NCBI RefSeq assembly: GCF_014650995.1
Contig: NZ_BMWA01000015.1
Coordinates: 1 to 64,000, forward strand
Origin: Streptomyces viridiviolaceus
GTDB lineage: Bacteria > Actinomycetota > Actinomycetes > Streptomycetales > Streptomycetaceae
Direction: 5' to 3'
DNA length: 64,000 bases
This document shows positions 15,454-24,126 of this stretch, piece by piece (position 1 is the stretch's first letter; every line of letters starts with the position of its first letter). A program made the position numbers and the translations under genes. The notes under the pieces were generated by a model. It saw only the letters and a list, made by a program, of their open reading frames with translations. It was not told where the DNA came from and did not search any database.

Positions 15454-17226
15454 CTACGAGGCGGCCGGGCTCGGGTCGCCGTCGCCGCCCGGCGGCGGTG
15501 TGGAGCCGGTCGTGCCGGTCGGAGACGGCTCGGTGGGCGTCGGGTCGGGCGGGGGCGAGGTGGCCGGGTCGCTGGGCGTCGGGTCCGGGGGCACCGAGGC
15601 CGACGGGGACGGATCCGGGTCGGACGGGGACGACGGGACGTGGGGCGTGCTCGGGCGGGGGCCCGGGCGGGACGGGCCGGGCGCGGTGCCGTAGCCCTGG
15701 ATGGAGACGACCGCGCCGGCCGGGGCGACGGCCACCCGGGCGTTCCAGTGGCCGGACGGCTCGCGCAGGTGGTCGACGTACATCTTGATCGTCACCGACT
15801 GGCCGGGGCGGAGCGTTCCGGACGGCCGGCTCGGGTAGAGCCAGGGGGCACTCGTCGACACGGACCAGTGCACCGACGCGTCCCCGGCCGCGGTGAGGGT
15901 GATCAACGTGGTGTCGCCGTCGTGGCCGGCCGTGACCTCCAGCCGGCCCGCCCCCCGCTCGCCGGCGCCCGCGACGCTGACGACCTCCACGGAGACGTCG
16001 GCCTTGCCGTCCTTGCCGAAGCGGGTGCCGGGCGTGGTGCTCGCGTTGCCGGCGTGCTCGTAGCCGTAGCCGCCGTCCGCCGACTCGCCTTCCAGACCGT
16101 CGGGGCCGTGCGCCTCGCTGGCGCTGGCCGAGCGGCCGTCCTCGCCCTCGCCGACCGGGGTGCCGCGGTAGGCCGCCCACAGGGCGAGCACGGGCGCGGC
16201 CACGACGGTGGCGACGACGGTCGTGGTGACGGCACGGGCGCGCAGCCGGTCCCGGCGGGCCGCGCGGTCCTTGGGGTCCATCGGGAAGCCGCGCCGGTCG
16301 AAGCGGGGCGCGGCGCCACGCGCGCGCGGGAGGTGCGTCATGGCGACGTGCAGCGCCGCGCGGGGCGCTTCCAGGACGGGCAGCTCGTCGGGGGTGACGC
16401 TGGTGCCGGGCCAGCGGCCGGGGATCGCGCGCTCGGCGGTGCGACGGCAGCGCGGGCAGTCGTCGACGTGCCGGACCAGCTCGCGGCGCAGGGCCGCGCT
16501 GAGCACGAGCTGGTTGTCGCCGGTGAGGCGGGCCACACCCGGACAGGTGCCGGTCTCGACGACGGCGAGGGCCGCGCGGGTGCGCTCGACCTCGCAGGCG
16601 GCGGAGGCGAGCAGTTCGCGGGCGGCGGCCGGGTCCATGCCGAGGACGGCCGCGACCTCGGGGGCGGCGAGGTGGTGCCGCACGGCGAGTTCGAGGGCCT
16701 CGCGCTGCTCCGGCGTGGTGCCGGCGGCCTCGGGCCAGGCCAGCAGGGCCAGTTCGCCGCGGCGCCGCTCCCGGTCCTCCTCGGAAGGGGCCGGGATCGC
16801 GGCCGGCCGCCGCCGGGAGGGCTCCCGGTCGGTGCCTGAGCGGCCCGCCGCGTGGCTGCCCTGACGTTTCTGCTTGGCCTCGGCCAGCTTGCGCAGGCAC
16901 GCCCAACGGGCCAGCGCGTACAGCCAGGCCCTGCGGTCGGCGGACTCGGGGCCGCGGTGGCCGCGGCGCTCCGCGAGCGCCAGGACGTCCCCCAGGGCGT
17001 CGGTCGCGGCGTCGTGGTCGCAGAGGACGGACAGACAGTAGGTGAACAGGCCGTCCAGATAAGCCTCGTAGCGCGCGGGCGGCCGCTGCGCCAGGGTGCG
17101 CGCCGCGGTACGGTCACGCGCTTCCCGGTGCGCTCTGTGCGCGCCGGTCGTGCGGGTCGTGGTCTGCGGACTGCTGCTCATCACCCGGTGACCGTAGGCG
17201 GCCATGGGTGGCGCGAAGTGGCGCAT
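15454..17226 (-). CDS. Sigma-like/anti-sigma zinc-finger/TM/BACON-like fusion
   Basis: A 590-aa protein of unusual build. Residues about 50-120 resemble sigma region 2 (RYEAYLDGLFTYCLSVL, RAWLYALARWACLRKL). About 150-220 resemble sigma region 4 (TPEQREALELAVRHH then APEVAAVLGMDPAAARELL). About 250-275 carry an anti-sigma-like zinc motif (HVDDCPRC). One transmembrane helix lies near 335-355. Outside, about 410-525 resembles a BACON/Ig-like domain (WSVSTSAPWLYPS, SGTLRPGQSVTIKMYVD), then a Pro/Ser/Thr-rich end. It looks like a sigma factor and its membrane anti-sigma on one chain. The start is uncertain: ATG 17226 or 17181. DNA binding is unproven. Confidence 0.8.
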   Translation of the reverse strand: MRHFAPPMAAYGHRVMSSSPQTTTRTTGAHRAHREARDRTAARTLAQRPPARYEAYLDGLFTYCLSVLCDHDAATDALGDVLALAERRGHRGPESADRRAWLYALARWACLRKLAEAKQKRQGSHAAGRSGTDREPSRRRPAAIPAPSEEDRERRRGELALLAWPEAAGTTPEQREALELAVRHHLAAPEVAAVLGMDPAAARELLASAACEVERTRAALAVVETGTCPGVARLTGDNQLVLSAALRRELVRHVDDCPRCRRTAERAIPGRWPGTSVTPDELPVLEAPRAALHVAMTHLPRARGAAPRFDRRGFPMDPKDRAARRDRLRARAVTTTVVATVVAAPVLALWAAYRGTPVGEGEDGRSASASEAHGPDGLEGESADGGYGYEHAGNASTTPGTRFGKDGKADVSVEVVSVAGAGERGAGRLEVTAGHDGDTTLITLTAAGDASVHWSVSTSAPWLYPSRPSGTLRPGQSVTIKMYVDHLREPSGHWNARVAVAPAGAVVSIQGYGTAPGPSRPGPRPSTPHVPSSPSDPDPSPSASVPPDPTPSDPATSPPPDPTPTEPSPTGTTGSTPPPGGDGDPSPAAS

Positions 17227-17445
17227 TGGACACTTTTAATCCGTACGGGTGAAACGATCCCTCATAAGGGGACAGGAACCTCCCATTCCATGGCTGGTTC
17301 GGTAGAGGCGGTGGCCGGTTCGGGGCGAACGTGGCTGGTCCGGCACGGTGATGGCCGGTCCCGGGCGGGCCTCCGACGGCGGGGGCGACGACGGGTGCGG
17401 GCCTCCGTTTGCCGCGTTGTCAGTGGTGACGGCTACGGTTCGTGC

Positions 17446-18855
17446 ATGGCTGCCCGTGCGAAGACCACCAAGGACCGGCCGTCCTACCGCTGCACCGAGT
17501 GCGGCTGGCAGACGGCCAAGTGGCTCGGCCGCTGCCCCGAGTGCCAGGCGTGGGGGACGGTCGAGGAGTACGGCGCGCCCGCGGTCCGCACGACGGCGCC
17601 GGGGCGCGTCACCACCTCCGCCCTGCCCATCGGCCAGGTCGACGGCCGCCAGGCCGCGGCCCGCAGCACCGGCGTGCCCGAGCTGGACCGCGTGCTCGGC
17701 GGCGGACTGGTGCCCGGCGCCGTGGTCCTCGTGGCGGGCGAGCCCGGCGTCGGCAAGTCCACGCTGCTGCTGGACGTGGCGGCCAAGTCGGCCAGTGACG
17801 AGCACCGCACGCTGTACGTCACGGGCGAGGAGTCGGCGAGCCAGGTGCGCCTGCGCGCCGACCGCATCAACGCCATCGACGACCACCTGTACCTCGCCGC
17901 CGAGACCGACCTCGCGGCAGTCCTCGGCCACTTGGACGCGGTCAAGCCGTCCCTGCTGATCCTGGACTCCGTGCAGACGGTGGCCTCCCCCGAGATCGAC
18001 GGCGCGCCCGGCGGCATGGCGCAGGTGCGGGAGGTGGCCGGCGCCCTGATCCGCGCCTCCAAGGAGCGCGGCATGTCCACCCTCCTCGTGGGCCACGTCA
18101 CCAAGGACGGCGCGATCGCCGGGCCGCGCCTGCTGGAGCACCTCGTGGACGTGGTGCTGCACTTCGAGGGCGACCGCCACGCGCGCCTGCGGCTGGTGCG
18201 GGGCGTCAAGAACCGCTACGGCACGACCGACGAGGTCGGCTGCTTCGAGCTGCACGACGAGGGCATCACGGGCCTGGCCGACCCCAGCGGCCTGTTCCTC
18301 ACCCGCCGCGCCGAGCCGGTGCCCGGCACCTGTCTGACCGTCACCCTGGAGGGCCGCCGCCCGCTGGTGGCCGAGGTGCAGGCGCTCACGGTCGACTCGC
18401 AGATCCCGTCCCCGCGGCGCACGACGTCCGGCCTGGAGACCTCCCGCGTCTCCATGATGCTGGCCGTCCTGGAGCAGCGGGGCCGCATCAGCGCCCTGGG
18501 CAAGCGGGACATCTACTCCGCGACGGTAGGCGGCGTGAAGCTCTCCGAGCCGGCCGCCGACCTCGCGGTCGCCCTCGCCCTGGCCAGCGCGGCCAGCGAC
18601 ACCCCGCTGCCCAAGAACCTGGTCGCGATCGGCGAGGTCGGCCTCGCGGGCGAGGTGAGACGGGTCACGGGCGTGCAGCGCAGACTCGCGGAGGCGCACC
18701 GCCTGGGCTTCACGCACGCGCTGGTACCGGGCGATCCGGGCAGGATTCCCGAGGGCATGAAGGTCCTGGAAGTGGCGGACATAGGGGACGCCCTGCGGGT
18801 CCTTCCGCGCTCCCGTCGCAGAGAGGCCCCACGGGAGGAGGAGGACCGCCGGTAG
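17446..18855 (+). CDS. radA: DNA repair protein RadA (Sms)
   Basis: A 469-aa RecA-like ATPase that processes recombination intermediates by promoting branch migration. An N-terminal four-Cys zinc finger (CTECGWQTAKWLGRCPECQAWG, residues about 16-37, given only as landmarks) is followed by Walker A GEPGVGKS, the RadA-specific KNRYG motif, and a C-terminal Lon-protease-like domain (GEVGLAGEVRRV). The length is typical. ATG 17446 places the zinc finger near the N terminus. It is co-directional with disA, 81 bp downstream, and the two are probably one transcription unit. Confidence 0.95.
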   Translation: MAARAKTTKDRPSYRCTECGWQTAKWLGRCPECQAWGTVEEYGAPAVRTTAPGRVTTSALPIGQVDGRQAAARSTGVPELDRVLGGGLVPGAVVLVAGEPGVGKSTLLLDVAAKSASDEHRTLYVTGEESASQVRLRADRINAIDDHLYLAAETDLAAVLGHLDAVKPSLLILDSVQTVASPEIDGAPGGMAQVREVAGALIRASKERGMSTLLVGHVTKDGAIAGPRLLEHLVDVVLHFEGDRHARLRLVRGVKNRYGTTDEVGCFELHDEGITGLADPSGLFLTRRAEPVPGTCLTVTLEGRRPLVAEVQALTVDSQIPSPRRTTSGLETSRVSMMLAVLEQRGRISALGKRDIYSATVGGVKLSEPAADLAVALALASAASDTPLPKNLVAIGEVGLAGEVRRVTGVQRRLAEAHRLGFTHALVPGDPGRIPEGMKVLEVADIGDALRVLPRSRRREAPREEEDRR

Positions 18856-18936
18856 ACTTTGCCCTGGTCTCGCCCGTCCGTACGAACCGAGTGTGCGACA
18901 CGGGAGCGCCCCAGAACCTGCGACCGGAGGAGTGCA

Positions 18937-20061
18937 GTGGCAGCCAACGACCGGGCAGCAGCTCCCGGAAAGTCCGGTGGGAGTGCCGGTTCCGATGGCC
19001 TGATGCGCGCCTCGCTGAGCGCCGTGGCACCCGGCACGGCCCTGCGTGACGGACTGGAACGGGTGCTCCGCGGCAACACCGGCGGTCTCATCGTGCTCGG
19101 CTCCGACAAGACCGTCGAGGCGATGTGCACGGGCGGCTTCGTGCTGGACGTCGAGTTCACCGCGACCCGGCTGCGCGAGCTGTGCAAGCTGGACGGCGGC
19201 ATCGTGCTCTCCTCGGACCTGTCGAAGATCCTGCGGGCCGGCGTCCAGCTGGTCCCGGACCCGACGATCCCCACGGAGGAGACGGGCACCCGGCACCGCA
19301 CGGCGGACCGGGTCAGCAAGCAGGTCGGCTTCCCCGTGGTCTCCGTGTCGCAGTCCATGCGCCTGATCGCGCTCTACGTCGACGGCCAGCGCCGCGTCCT
19401 GGAGGACTCGGCGGCGATCCTGTCGCGCGCCAACCAGGCCCTGGCGACCCTGGAGCGCTACAAGCTCCGCCTCGACGAGGTCGCGGGCACGCTGTCGGCG
19501 CTGGAGATCGAGGACCTGGTGACCGTCCGGGACGTCTCGGCGGTCGCCCAGCGCCTGGAGATGGTGCGCCGCATCGCGACCGAGATCGCCGAGTACGTGG
19601 TGGAGCTGGGCACGGACGGACGTCTGCTCGCCCTGCAGCTGGACGAGTTGATCGCCGGCGTGGAGCCCGAGCGTGAACTGGTCGTACGGGACTACGTGCC
19701 CGAGCCGACGGCCAAGCGCTCCCGCACGGTCGAGGAGGCGCTCGCCGAGCTGGACAAGCTGAGCCACGCCGAGCTGCTGGAACTGTCCACGGTGGCCCGC
19801 GCGTTGGGCTACACCGGCTCGCCCGAGACCCTGGACTCGGCGGTGTCGCCGCGCGGCTTCCGGCTGCTGGCCAAGGTCCCGCGGCTGCCCGGCGCGATCA
19901 TCGACCGCCTGGTGGAGCACTTCGGCGGCCTGCAGAAGCTGCTGGCCGCCAGCGTCGACGACCTCCAGACGGTGGACGGCGTCGGCGAGGCCCGGGCCCG
20001 CAGCGTGCGAGAGGGCCTGTCCCGGCTGGCGGAGTCGTCGATCCTCGAACGCTACGTCTGA
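18937..20061 (+). CDS. disA: DNA-integrity scanning diadenylate cyclase
   Basis: A 374-aa DisA that makes c-di-AMP from two ATP. The N-terminal DAC domain has the catalytic motif as DGG (86-88) rather than the commoner DGA, and RHRTA (119-123). A helical linker leads to a C-terminal helix-hairpin-helix domain (LAASVDDLQTVDGVGEARAR) that binds branched DNA. GTG 18937 has GGAGG eight to nine bases upstream and gives the usual streptomycete length. The position after radA is the usual actinobacterial and firmicute arrangement, linking c-di-AMP synthesis to DNA integrity. c-di-AMP in Streptomyces also governs osmotic balance and cell-wall hydrolase riboswitches. Confidence 0.95.
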   Translation: MAANDRAAAPGKSGGSAGSDGLMRASLSAVAPGTALRDGLERVLRGNTGGLIVLGSDKTVEAMCTGGFVLDVEFTATRLRELCKLDGGIVLSSDLSKILRAGVQLVPDPTIPTEETGTRHRTADRVSKQVGFPVVSVSQSMRLIALYVDGQRRVLEDSAAILSRANQALATLERYKLRLDEVAGTLSALEIEDLVTVRDVSAVAQRLEMVRRIATEIAEYVVELGTDGRLLALQLDELIAGVEPERELVVRDYVPEPTAKRSRTVEEALAELDKLSHAELLELSTVARALGYTGSPETLDSAVSPRGFRLLAKVPRLPGAIIDRLVEHFGGLQKLLAASVDDLQTVDGVGEARARSVREGLSRLAESSILERYV

Positions 20062-20083
20062 GCCGGCGCCGCGGCGCCCCGCG

Positions 20084-20932
20084 TCAGTCGCTCTCCAGCA
20101 CGAACGACGTCTGCACCTTCGCGAAACCAGCGGCCTTGGCCTCCACCAGGTACGTGCCGGCCTTGGCCGACCCCGCCGGAGGCGTCCCGCACTCGGGGAC
20201 GCTCGGCTTGCGGTCCCACTTCACGGTGTAGGTGATGCCGCTGCCGGCGGGCACCCGGTACTGCAGGCTTCCGGCGCCCTCGGGGCAGTCGTCGGACGCC
20301 CAGTACGCCTCGTCGCCGCCCGCCTGAGTGATCGTCAACACGGCGTTCTCGGGCCCGAGGTCGACCTTGCAGTCGCTGCCGGAGGTGTTCCGCACGGTCA
20401 GTTCGAAGGTCGGCGTCCTGCCGGGTTCGTAGGCGTTGCGTACGCTGCGCAGGCTCAACTTCACCGAGCCGGAGGAGCAGTTGGGCAGCCCCGACCCGGC
20501 GGGCAGCGCGTCGCCCGCGCCGACACCGGCCGCCGTACCGCCCTCGGAGCCGCCTCCCGCGGCACCGCCTCCGGACTCGCCGGAACCGGAACCGCCACCG
20601 GACCCCGACCCCGACCCCGATCCGTCGCCGGACCCCGAGCCGTCACCGCCGCCGGACCCCGACCCGCTCGACTCCCCGTCCCCCGACTCGTCCCTGCCAC
20701 CCGGTGCCTGACTGATCGCCGGCCCGGATCCGGACGGTCCCGGGGTGATCGACGGTGCGGGATTCCTGCCGTTGGCACCGTCCTCGCGGTCCTTCCCGCC
20801 ACCCCCGTCGCCGGAGACCACCACCCACGTGATCAGCAACGCCAACAGGGCGAGCAGGGACAGGAGTACGGCCCTCCGACGCCAGTAGATGGAGGAGGGA
20901 AGCGGCCCGACCGGATTGCGCAGAGATCCCAC
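20084..20932 (-). CDS. Membrane-anchored protein with Ser/Gly linker
   Basis: A 282-aa single-span protein. A transmembrane helix (about 22-43, AVLLSLLALLALLITWVVV) near the N terminus is followed by a low-complexity Gly/Ser/Asp linker of roughly 100 residues, then an external domain (about 160-282) with several cysteines and a DUF4232-like beta-sandwich appearance. Function is unknown. GTG 20932 is preceded at 6-13 nt by TACAGT on the minus strand, which could be a -10 element of a leaderless transcript. It converges with disA and is divergent from the PAP2 gene. Confidence 0.75.
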   Translation of the reverse strand: MGSLRNPVGPLPSSIYWRRRAVLLSLLALLALLITWVVVSGDGGGGKDREDGANGRNPAPSITPGPSGSGPAISQAPGGRDESGDGESSGSGSGGGDGSGSGDGSGSGSGSGGGSGSGESGGGAAGGGSEGGTAAGVGAGDALPAGSGLPNCSSGSVKLSLRSVRNAYEPGRTPTFELTVRNTSGSDCKVDLGPENAVLTITQAGGDEAYWASDDCPEGAGSLQYRVPAGSGITYTVKWDRKPSVPECGTPPAGSAKAGTYLVEAKAAGFAKVQTSFVLESD

Positions 20933-21107
20933 GGCGCAAACTGTACGAGAGATCGGTGAGTTACCCCGGCCCACCCGCCGTTCAGATCGGCAACTTTTCC
21001 GGATCATCATCCCGGAAACGCCTCCGGCACCCCTGTCTTTCGTCAGGTACCGCACATGTCTGTCGCAGGGTGTGACCGTATCGCCGCGCTGCCTACGGTC
21101 TGTGACC

Positions 21108-21755
21108 ATGGACTTCGAGGACAACGAGCTCTACCGCGACATCACCGGATTCGCCCACGACACCCCCACGTGGGTCCAGCACGCGGCGGAAGCCTGGACG
21201 GAGGGCGGACTGCTCCTGTTCGGCGCGCTGTTCGTCGCCGCCTGGTGGCGGGCACGCCGTGGCAGCGCGACCGCGTTCGCGATAGCGGTACTTGCACCCG
21301 TGGCCACGGCTGTGGCGTACGTGTGCAGTGAGTTGCTCAAGTCCGGCTTCACGGAGGAACGTCCGTGCCGGGCGGTCGCCGGGGCGGTCCCGTCCCTCGC
21401 CGAGTGCCCGCCGACCGGCGACTGGTCCTTCCCCAGCAACCACGCCACCATCGCGGGCGCCGCGGCCGTCGCCCTTGCCCTGGTGCGCCGCACGATCATC
21501 TGGCTGACGGCGCCGCTCGCCCTGCTGATGGCCTTCTCCCGGGTCTTCGTCGGCGTGCACTACCCGCACGACGTCGCCGCCGGTCTCCTGCTCGGCGCCG
21601 TCGTCGCGGCCGTCGCCATGCGCCTGGGCAGGCGACCGGTGACCCGGCTGGCCGGGGCGATGCGCGCGTCGTCGGCGCCCTTGGTGCGGTGGGTGACCGG
21701 CCCGGGGGCGGCCACTGCTCCCACGGCCCCGTGGACCGCCCACCGTGGCCGCTGA
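21108..21755 (+). CDS. PAP2-family phosphatase
   Basis: A 215-aa membrane phosphatase of the PAP2/BcrC type. The three-part active site is visible: a partial KxxxxxRP-like element at KSGFTEERPCR, PSNH (SFPSNHATIAG) and the final SRVFVGVHYPHDVAAG. There are about five membrane segments. Family members remove phosphate from undecaprenyl pyrophosphate or other lipid phosphates, so a role in cell-wall lipid recycling is possible. ATG 21108 is preceded by TACGGT about 10 nt upstream, again suggestive of a leaderless promoter. It is followed convergently by the two-component response regulator gene only 3 bp away. Confidence 0.85.
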   Translation: MDFEDNELYRDITGFAHDTPTWVQHAAEAWTEGGLLLFGALFVAAWWRARRGSATAFAIAVLAPVATAVAYVCSELLKSGFTEERPCRAVAGAVPSLAECPPTGDWSFPSNHATIAGAAAVALALVRRTIIWLTAPLALLMAFSRVFVGVHYPHDVAAGLLLGAVVAAVAMRLGRRPVTRLAGAMRASSAPLVRWVTGPGAATAPTAPWTAHRGR

Positions 21756-21758
21756 CGG

Positions 21759-22421
21759 TCACGCCTCCACGAGCCCCGCCTCGTAGGCCACGATCGCCGC
21801 CTGCACCCGGTTGCGTACCTCCAGCCGGTCCAGTACCGCGCTCACGTACGTCTTCACCGTGCCCTCGACGAGGTGCAGCCGGGCGGCGATCTCCGGGTTG
21901 GACAGGCCGGCGCCGACGAGGCCGAGCACTTCGCGTTCGCGCGGGCTCAGACGCGCCACGCGCGCGCGTGCGTGCTCCTCGCGGGCGAGCCGGCCACCGC
22001 CGCCGCAGCCCAGGTCCTCGATGACGTACCGGGCGACCTTGGGCGACAGGAAGGCGGCGCCGCCCGCCACCGCCCGGACGCCCGCGATCAGTTCGTACGG
22101 GTCACCGGACTTCAGCAGGAAGCCGGTGGCGCCGCCCGCCAGCGCGCGGGCCACGTAGGCCTGTTCGGAGAAGGTGGTGAGCATCGCGACGGCCGTGCCG
22201 GGGACGGTCCGCACGATCTCCTCCGCCGCCGCGAGCCCGTCCAGGCGGGGCATGCGGATGTCCAGCAGGGCCACGTCGGGGCGGTGCGCGCGGGCCAGTT
22301 CGACCGCCTCGCGGCCGTCGCCGGCCTCCGCGACGACCTCGCTCTCACCGCCGCTCGCCAGGATGGCGCGCACCCCGGCCCGCACCATCGTCTCGTCGTC
22401 GGCCAGCAGTACCCGGATCAC
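21759..22421 (-). CDS. NarL/LuxR-type response regulator
   Basis: A 220-aa two-component regulator. The receiver domain (about 1-120) has acidic pocket Asp8/Asp9, phosphoacceptor Asp54 (ALLDIRMP) and the conserved Lys in FLLKSGDP. The C-terminal LuxR HTH (about 155-215) contains LSPREREVLGLVGAGLSNPEIAARL. GTG 22421 overlaps the kinase stop by 4 nt (22418-22421), so the two are translationally coupled. It should be phosphorylated by the upstream-encoded kinase; its targets are unknown. Confidence 0.92.
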   Translation of the reverse strand: MIRVLLADDETMVRAGVRAILASGGESEVVAEAGDGREAVELARAHRPDVALLDIRMPRLDGLAAAEEIVRTVPGTAVAMLTTFSEQAYVARALAGGATGFLLKSGDPYELIAGVRAVAGGAAFLSPKVARYVIEDLGCGGGGRLAREEHARARVARLSPREREVLGLVGAGLSNPEIAARLHLVEGTVKTYVSAVLDRLEVRNRVQAAIVAYEAGLVEA

Positions 22422-24007
22422 CGTGTGAACTCCTCGTATTCCTCGCGTCCCTCGTCGGACAGTCCGACGCGCGGGACGACGTCCTTGGCGACCAGCCGGC
22501 CCTCGTCGTCGAAGCAGAGCCGGAAGTGGTCGACGGAGACGAGGAGTTCGCCGCTCGCGCGGTAGTAGCGGCAGTCGGCGTCCTTCGGCGGCGCGGGAGC
22601 GCGTTCGACGGGCGGGTCGGCGATCGCGCGGTCCGGCAGCACGTGTGCCACCTCGTCGTACGGCATGCCCAGGCGCAGTTCCTCGTACGCGCCGGGACCG
22701 AGCACCGAGTGCGTCTCCGTGTACGCGTACCAGCCGAAGGCCGCCCCGACGAGGACGACGCCCGCTCCGGCGGCGGCCCCGAGACCGAGGGCGACGCGGC
22801 GGCGGGCCAGGGCGAACGGCGCCGCAGGGGCACGGGGGACGGCGACGGCGGTCTCCTGCGCGGGGACGTACGCCCGGACCCGGAACCCCTCCCCGTGCGG
22901 GCCCGCCCGGAAGTCGCCGCCGACCGCGGTGACCGCGGCCCGCAGCCCGAGCAGGCCCGAACCGCCGGCCGAGGGGCTGCTCTCCTCGGTGGCCCGCCCG
23001 TTGGTGACGGTGACCGTGGTGCCGCGTGCCTGACCGGTGACGGCCACGACGACGGGGGCGCCGGGGGCGTGCCGGGCCGCGTTGGTCAGCGCCTCGCGCA
23101 CCACCCGGTGCAGCAGGCGCTCGGCGATCCCGCCGGCCTCCAGGGCCCGGGCGCCGTCCGGCGGCTCCCAGCGCACCGGCAGTCCCGACTCGGCGGCGCG
23201 GGCGACGAGTTCCTCGACGGTCTCGCCCGCCGGGGTCAGCGGGACCGGCTCGTCGTCCTCGCGCAGGACGCCGATGATGCGGTGCAGCCGGTCGGTGGCA
23301 TCGGCGGCGGCCGCCCGCAGGTCGGCCGCGGCGGTGCGGTGGTGGCCGGCGAGGTCGGGCGCGACCTGGAGGGCGGCGGCGCGCAGGGCGATCAGGCTCA
23401 GTTCGTGGCCGAGCGAGTCGTGCATGTCCTGGGCGATCCTGGCCCGCTCCCGCAGCCGGGCACGCTCCTCGGCGTGCCGCTGCTCGTCCTCCAGCCGGGC
23501 CGCGCGCAGCCAGCCGGCCTCGGCCAGCGCGCGGCTCTGCCGCCAGTAGCGCCCGCCGAGCCAGGGGAAGACGCAGCCGAAGAGCAGGGTGCCCGTCATG
23601 ACCAGCCACTCGGGGGCCGGGTCGGCCCCGACGAGCGCGATCCGCGCCGTGCCGACGGCTCCGACGGCGGCGAAGCACACCGTCGCCGGGCGCGCCCGGC
23701 CGGCGCGCAGGCCGAGCAGCAGGGCGAAGGTGGCGAGCGCCGGGCCGTAGGAGACGGTGAACAGGGCGGGTGCGGCGGCCAGGCTCAGGCCCGCCACCGA
23801 CGCGAAGGCCGCGAGCGGCCGCCGCCGGGCGAGGGCGGTGGCCGCGGCTAGCACGCCCAGGCCGGCCAGCTGCTGCCACGGGGAGCGCGGCTCGTTCAGC
23901 CCGAGCCGGTCCGCCGTGAGCGCCGGAAGGGCGAGGGCCGCCCACAACAGGGCCCCTGGGAGGAGGCCGCGGAGTTCGCCGCGGCGGGCCGGACGGGGAC
24001 GTTCCAT
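22418..24007 (-). CDS. Sensor histidine kinase with extra C-terminal exported domain
   Basis: A 529-aa HisKA_3-type kinase. Four to five membrane segments occupy about 15-150, the dimerisation box contains His196 (RIAQDMHDSLGHELS), and the ATPase domain (about 295-383) has N-box REALTNAARHA and GGSGLLGL. Unusually, after the kinase core comes another transmembrane helix (about 404-429) and a 100-residue C-terminal domain (430-529), expected outside. That domain, with EELRLGMPYDEVAHVLPD and paired Cys479/Cys498, resembles SmpA/BamE-like folds. A normal kinase of this class ends after the ATPase domain. It is coupled to the response regulator gene. Confidence 0.9.
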   Translation of the reverse strand: MERPRPARRGELRGLLPGALLWAALALPALTADRLGLNEPRSPWQQLAGLGVLAAATALARRRPLAAFASVAGLSLAAAPALFTVSYGPALATFALLLGLRAGRARPATVCFAAVGAVGTARIALVGADPAPEWLVMTGTLLFGCVFPWLGGRYWRQSRALAEAGWLRAARLEDEQRHAEERARLRERARIAQDMHDSLGHELSLIALRAAALQVAPDLAGHHRTAAADLRAAAADATDRLHRIIGVLREDDEPVPLTPAGETVEELVARAAESGLPVRWEPPDGARALEAGGIAERLLHRVVREALTNAARHAPGAPVVVAVTGQARGTTVTVTNGRATEESSPSAGGSGLLGLRAAVTAVGGDFRAGPHGEGFRVRAYVPAQETAVAVPRAPAAPFALARRRVALGLGAAAGAGVVLVGAAFGWYAYTETHSVLGPGAYEELRLGMPYDEVAHVLPDRAIADPPVERAPAPPKDADCRYYRASGELLVSVDHFRLCFDDEGRLVAKDVVPRVGLSDEGREEYEEFTR

Positions 24008-24126
24008 GCGTCCGACGCTACAAGCGGACGGCAGGACGGCACCTCTGCCGATCGTCAGGTGCCATGCCCTCCCCAGGGTGACGGTGCGCCCGTGGGACCC
24101 TCCTCCCGTGGCAGGATCGGAGAGTC

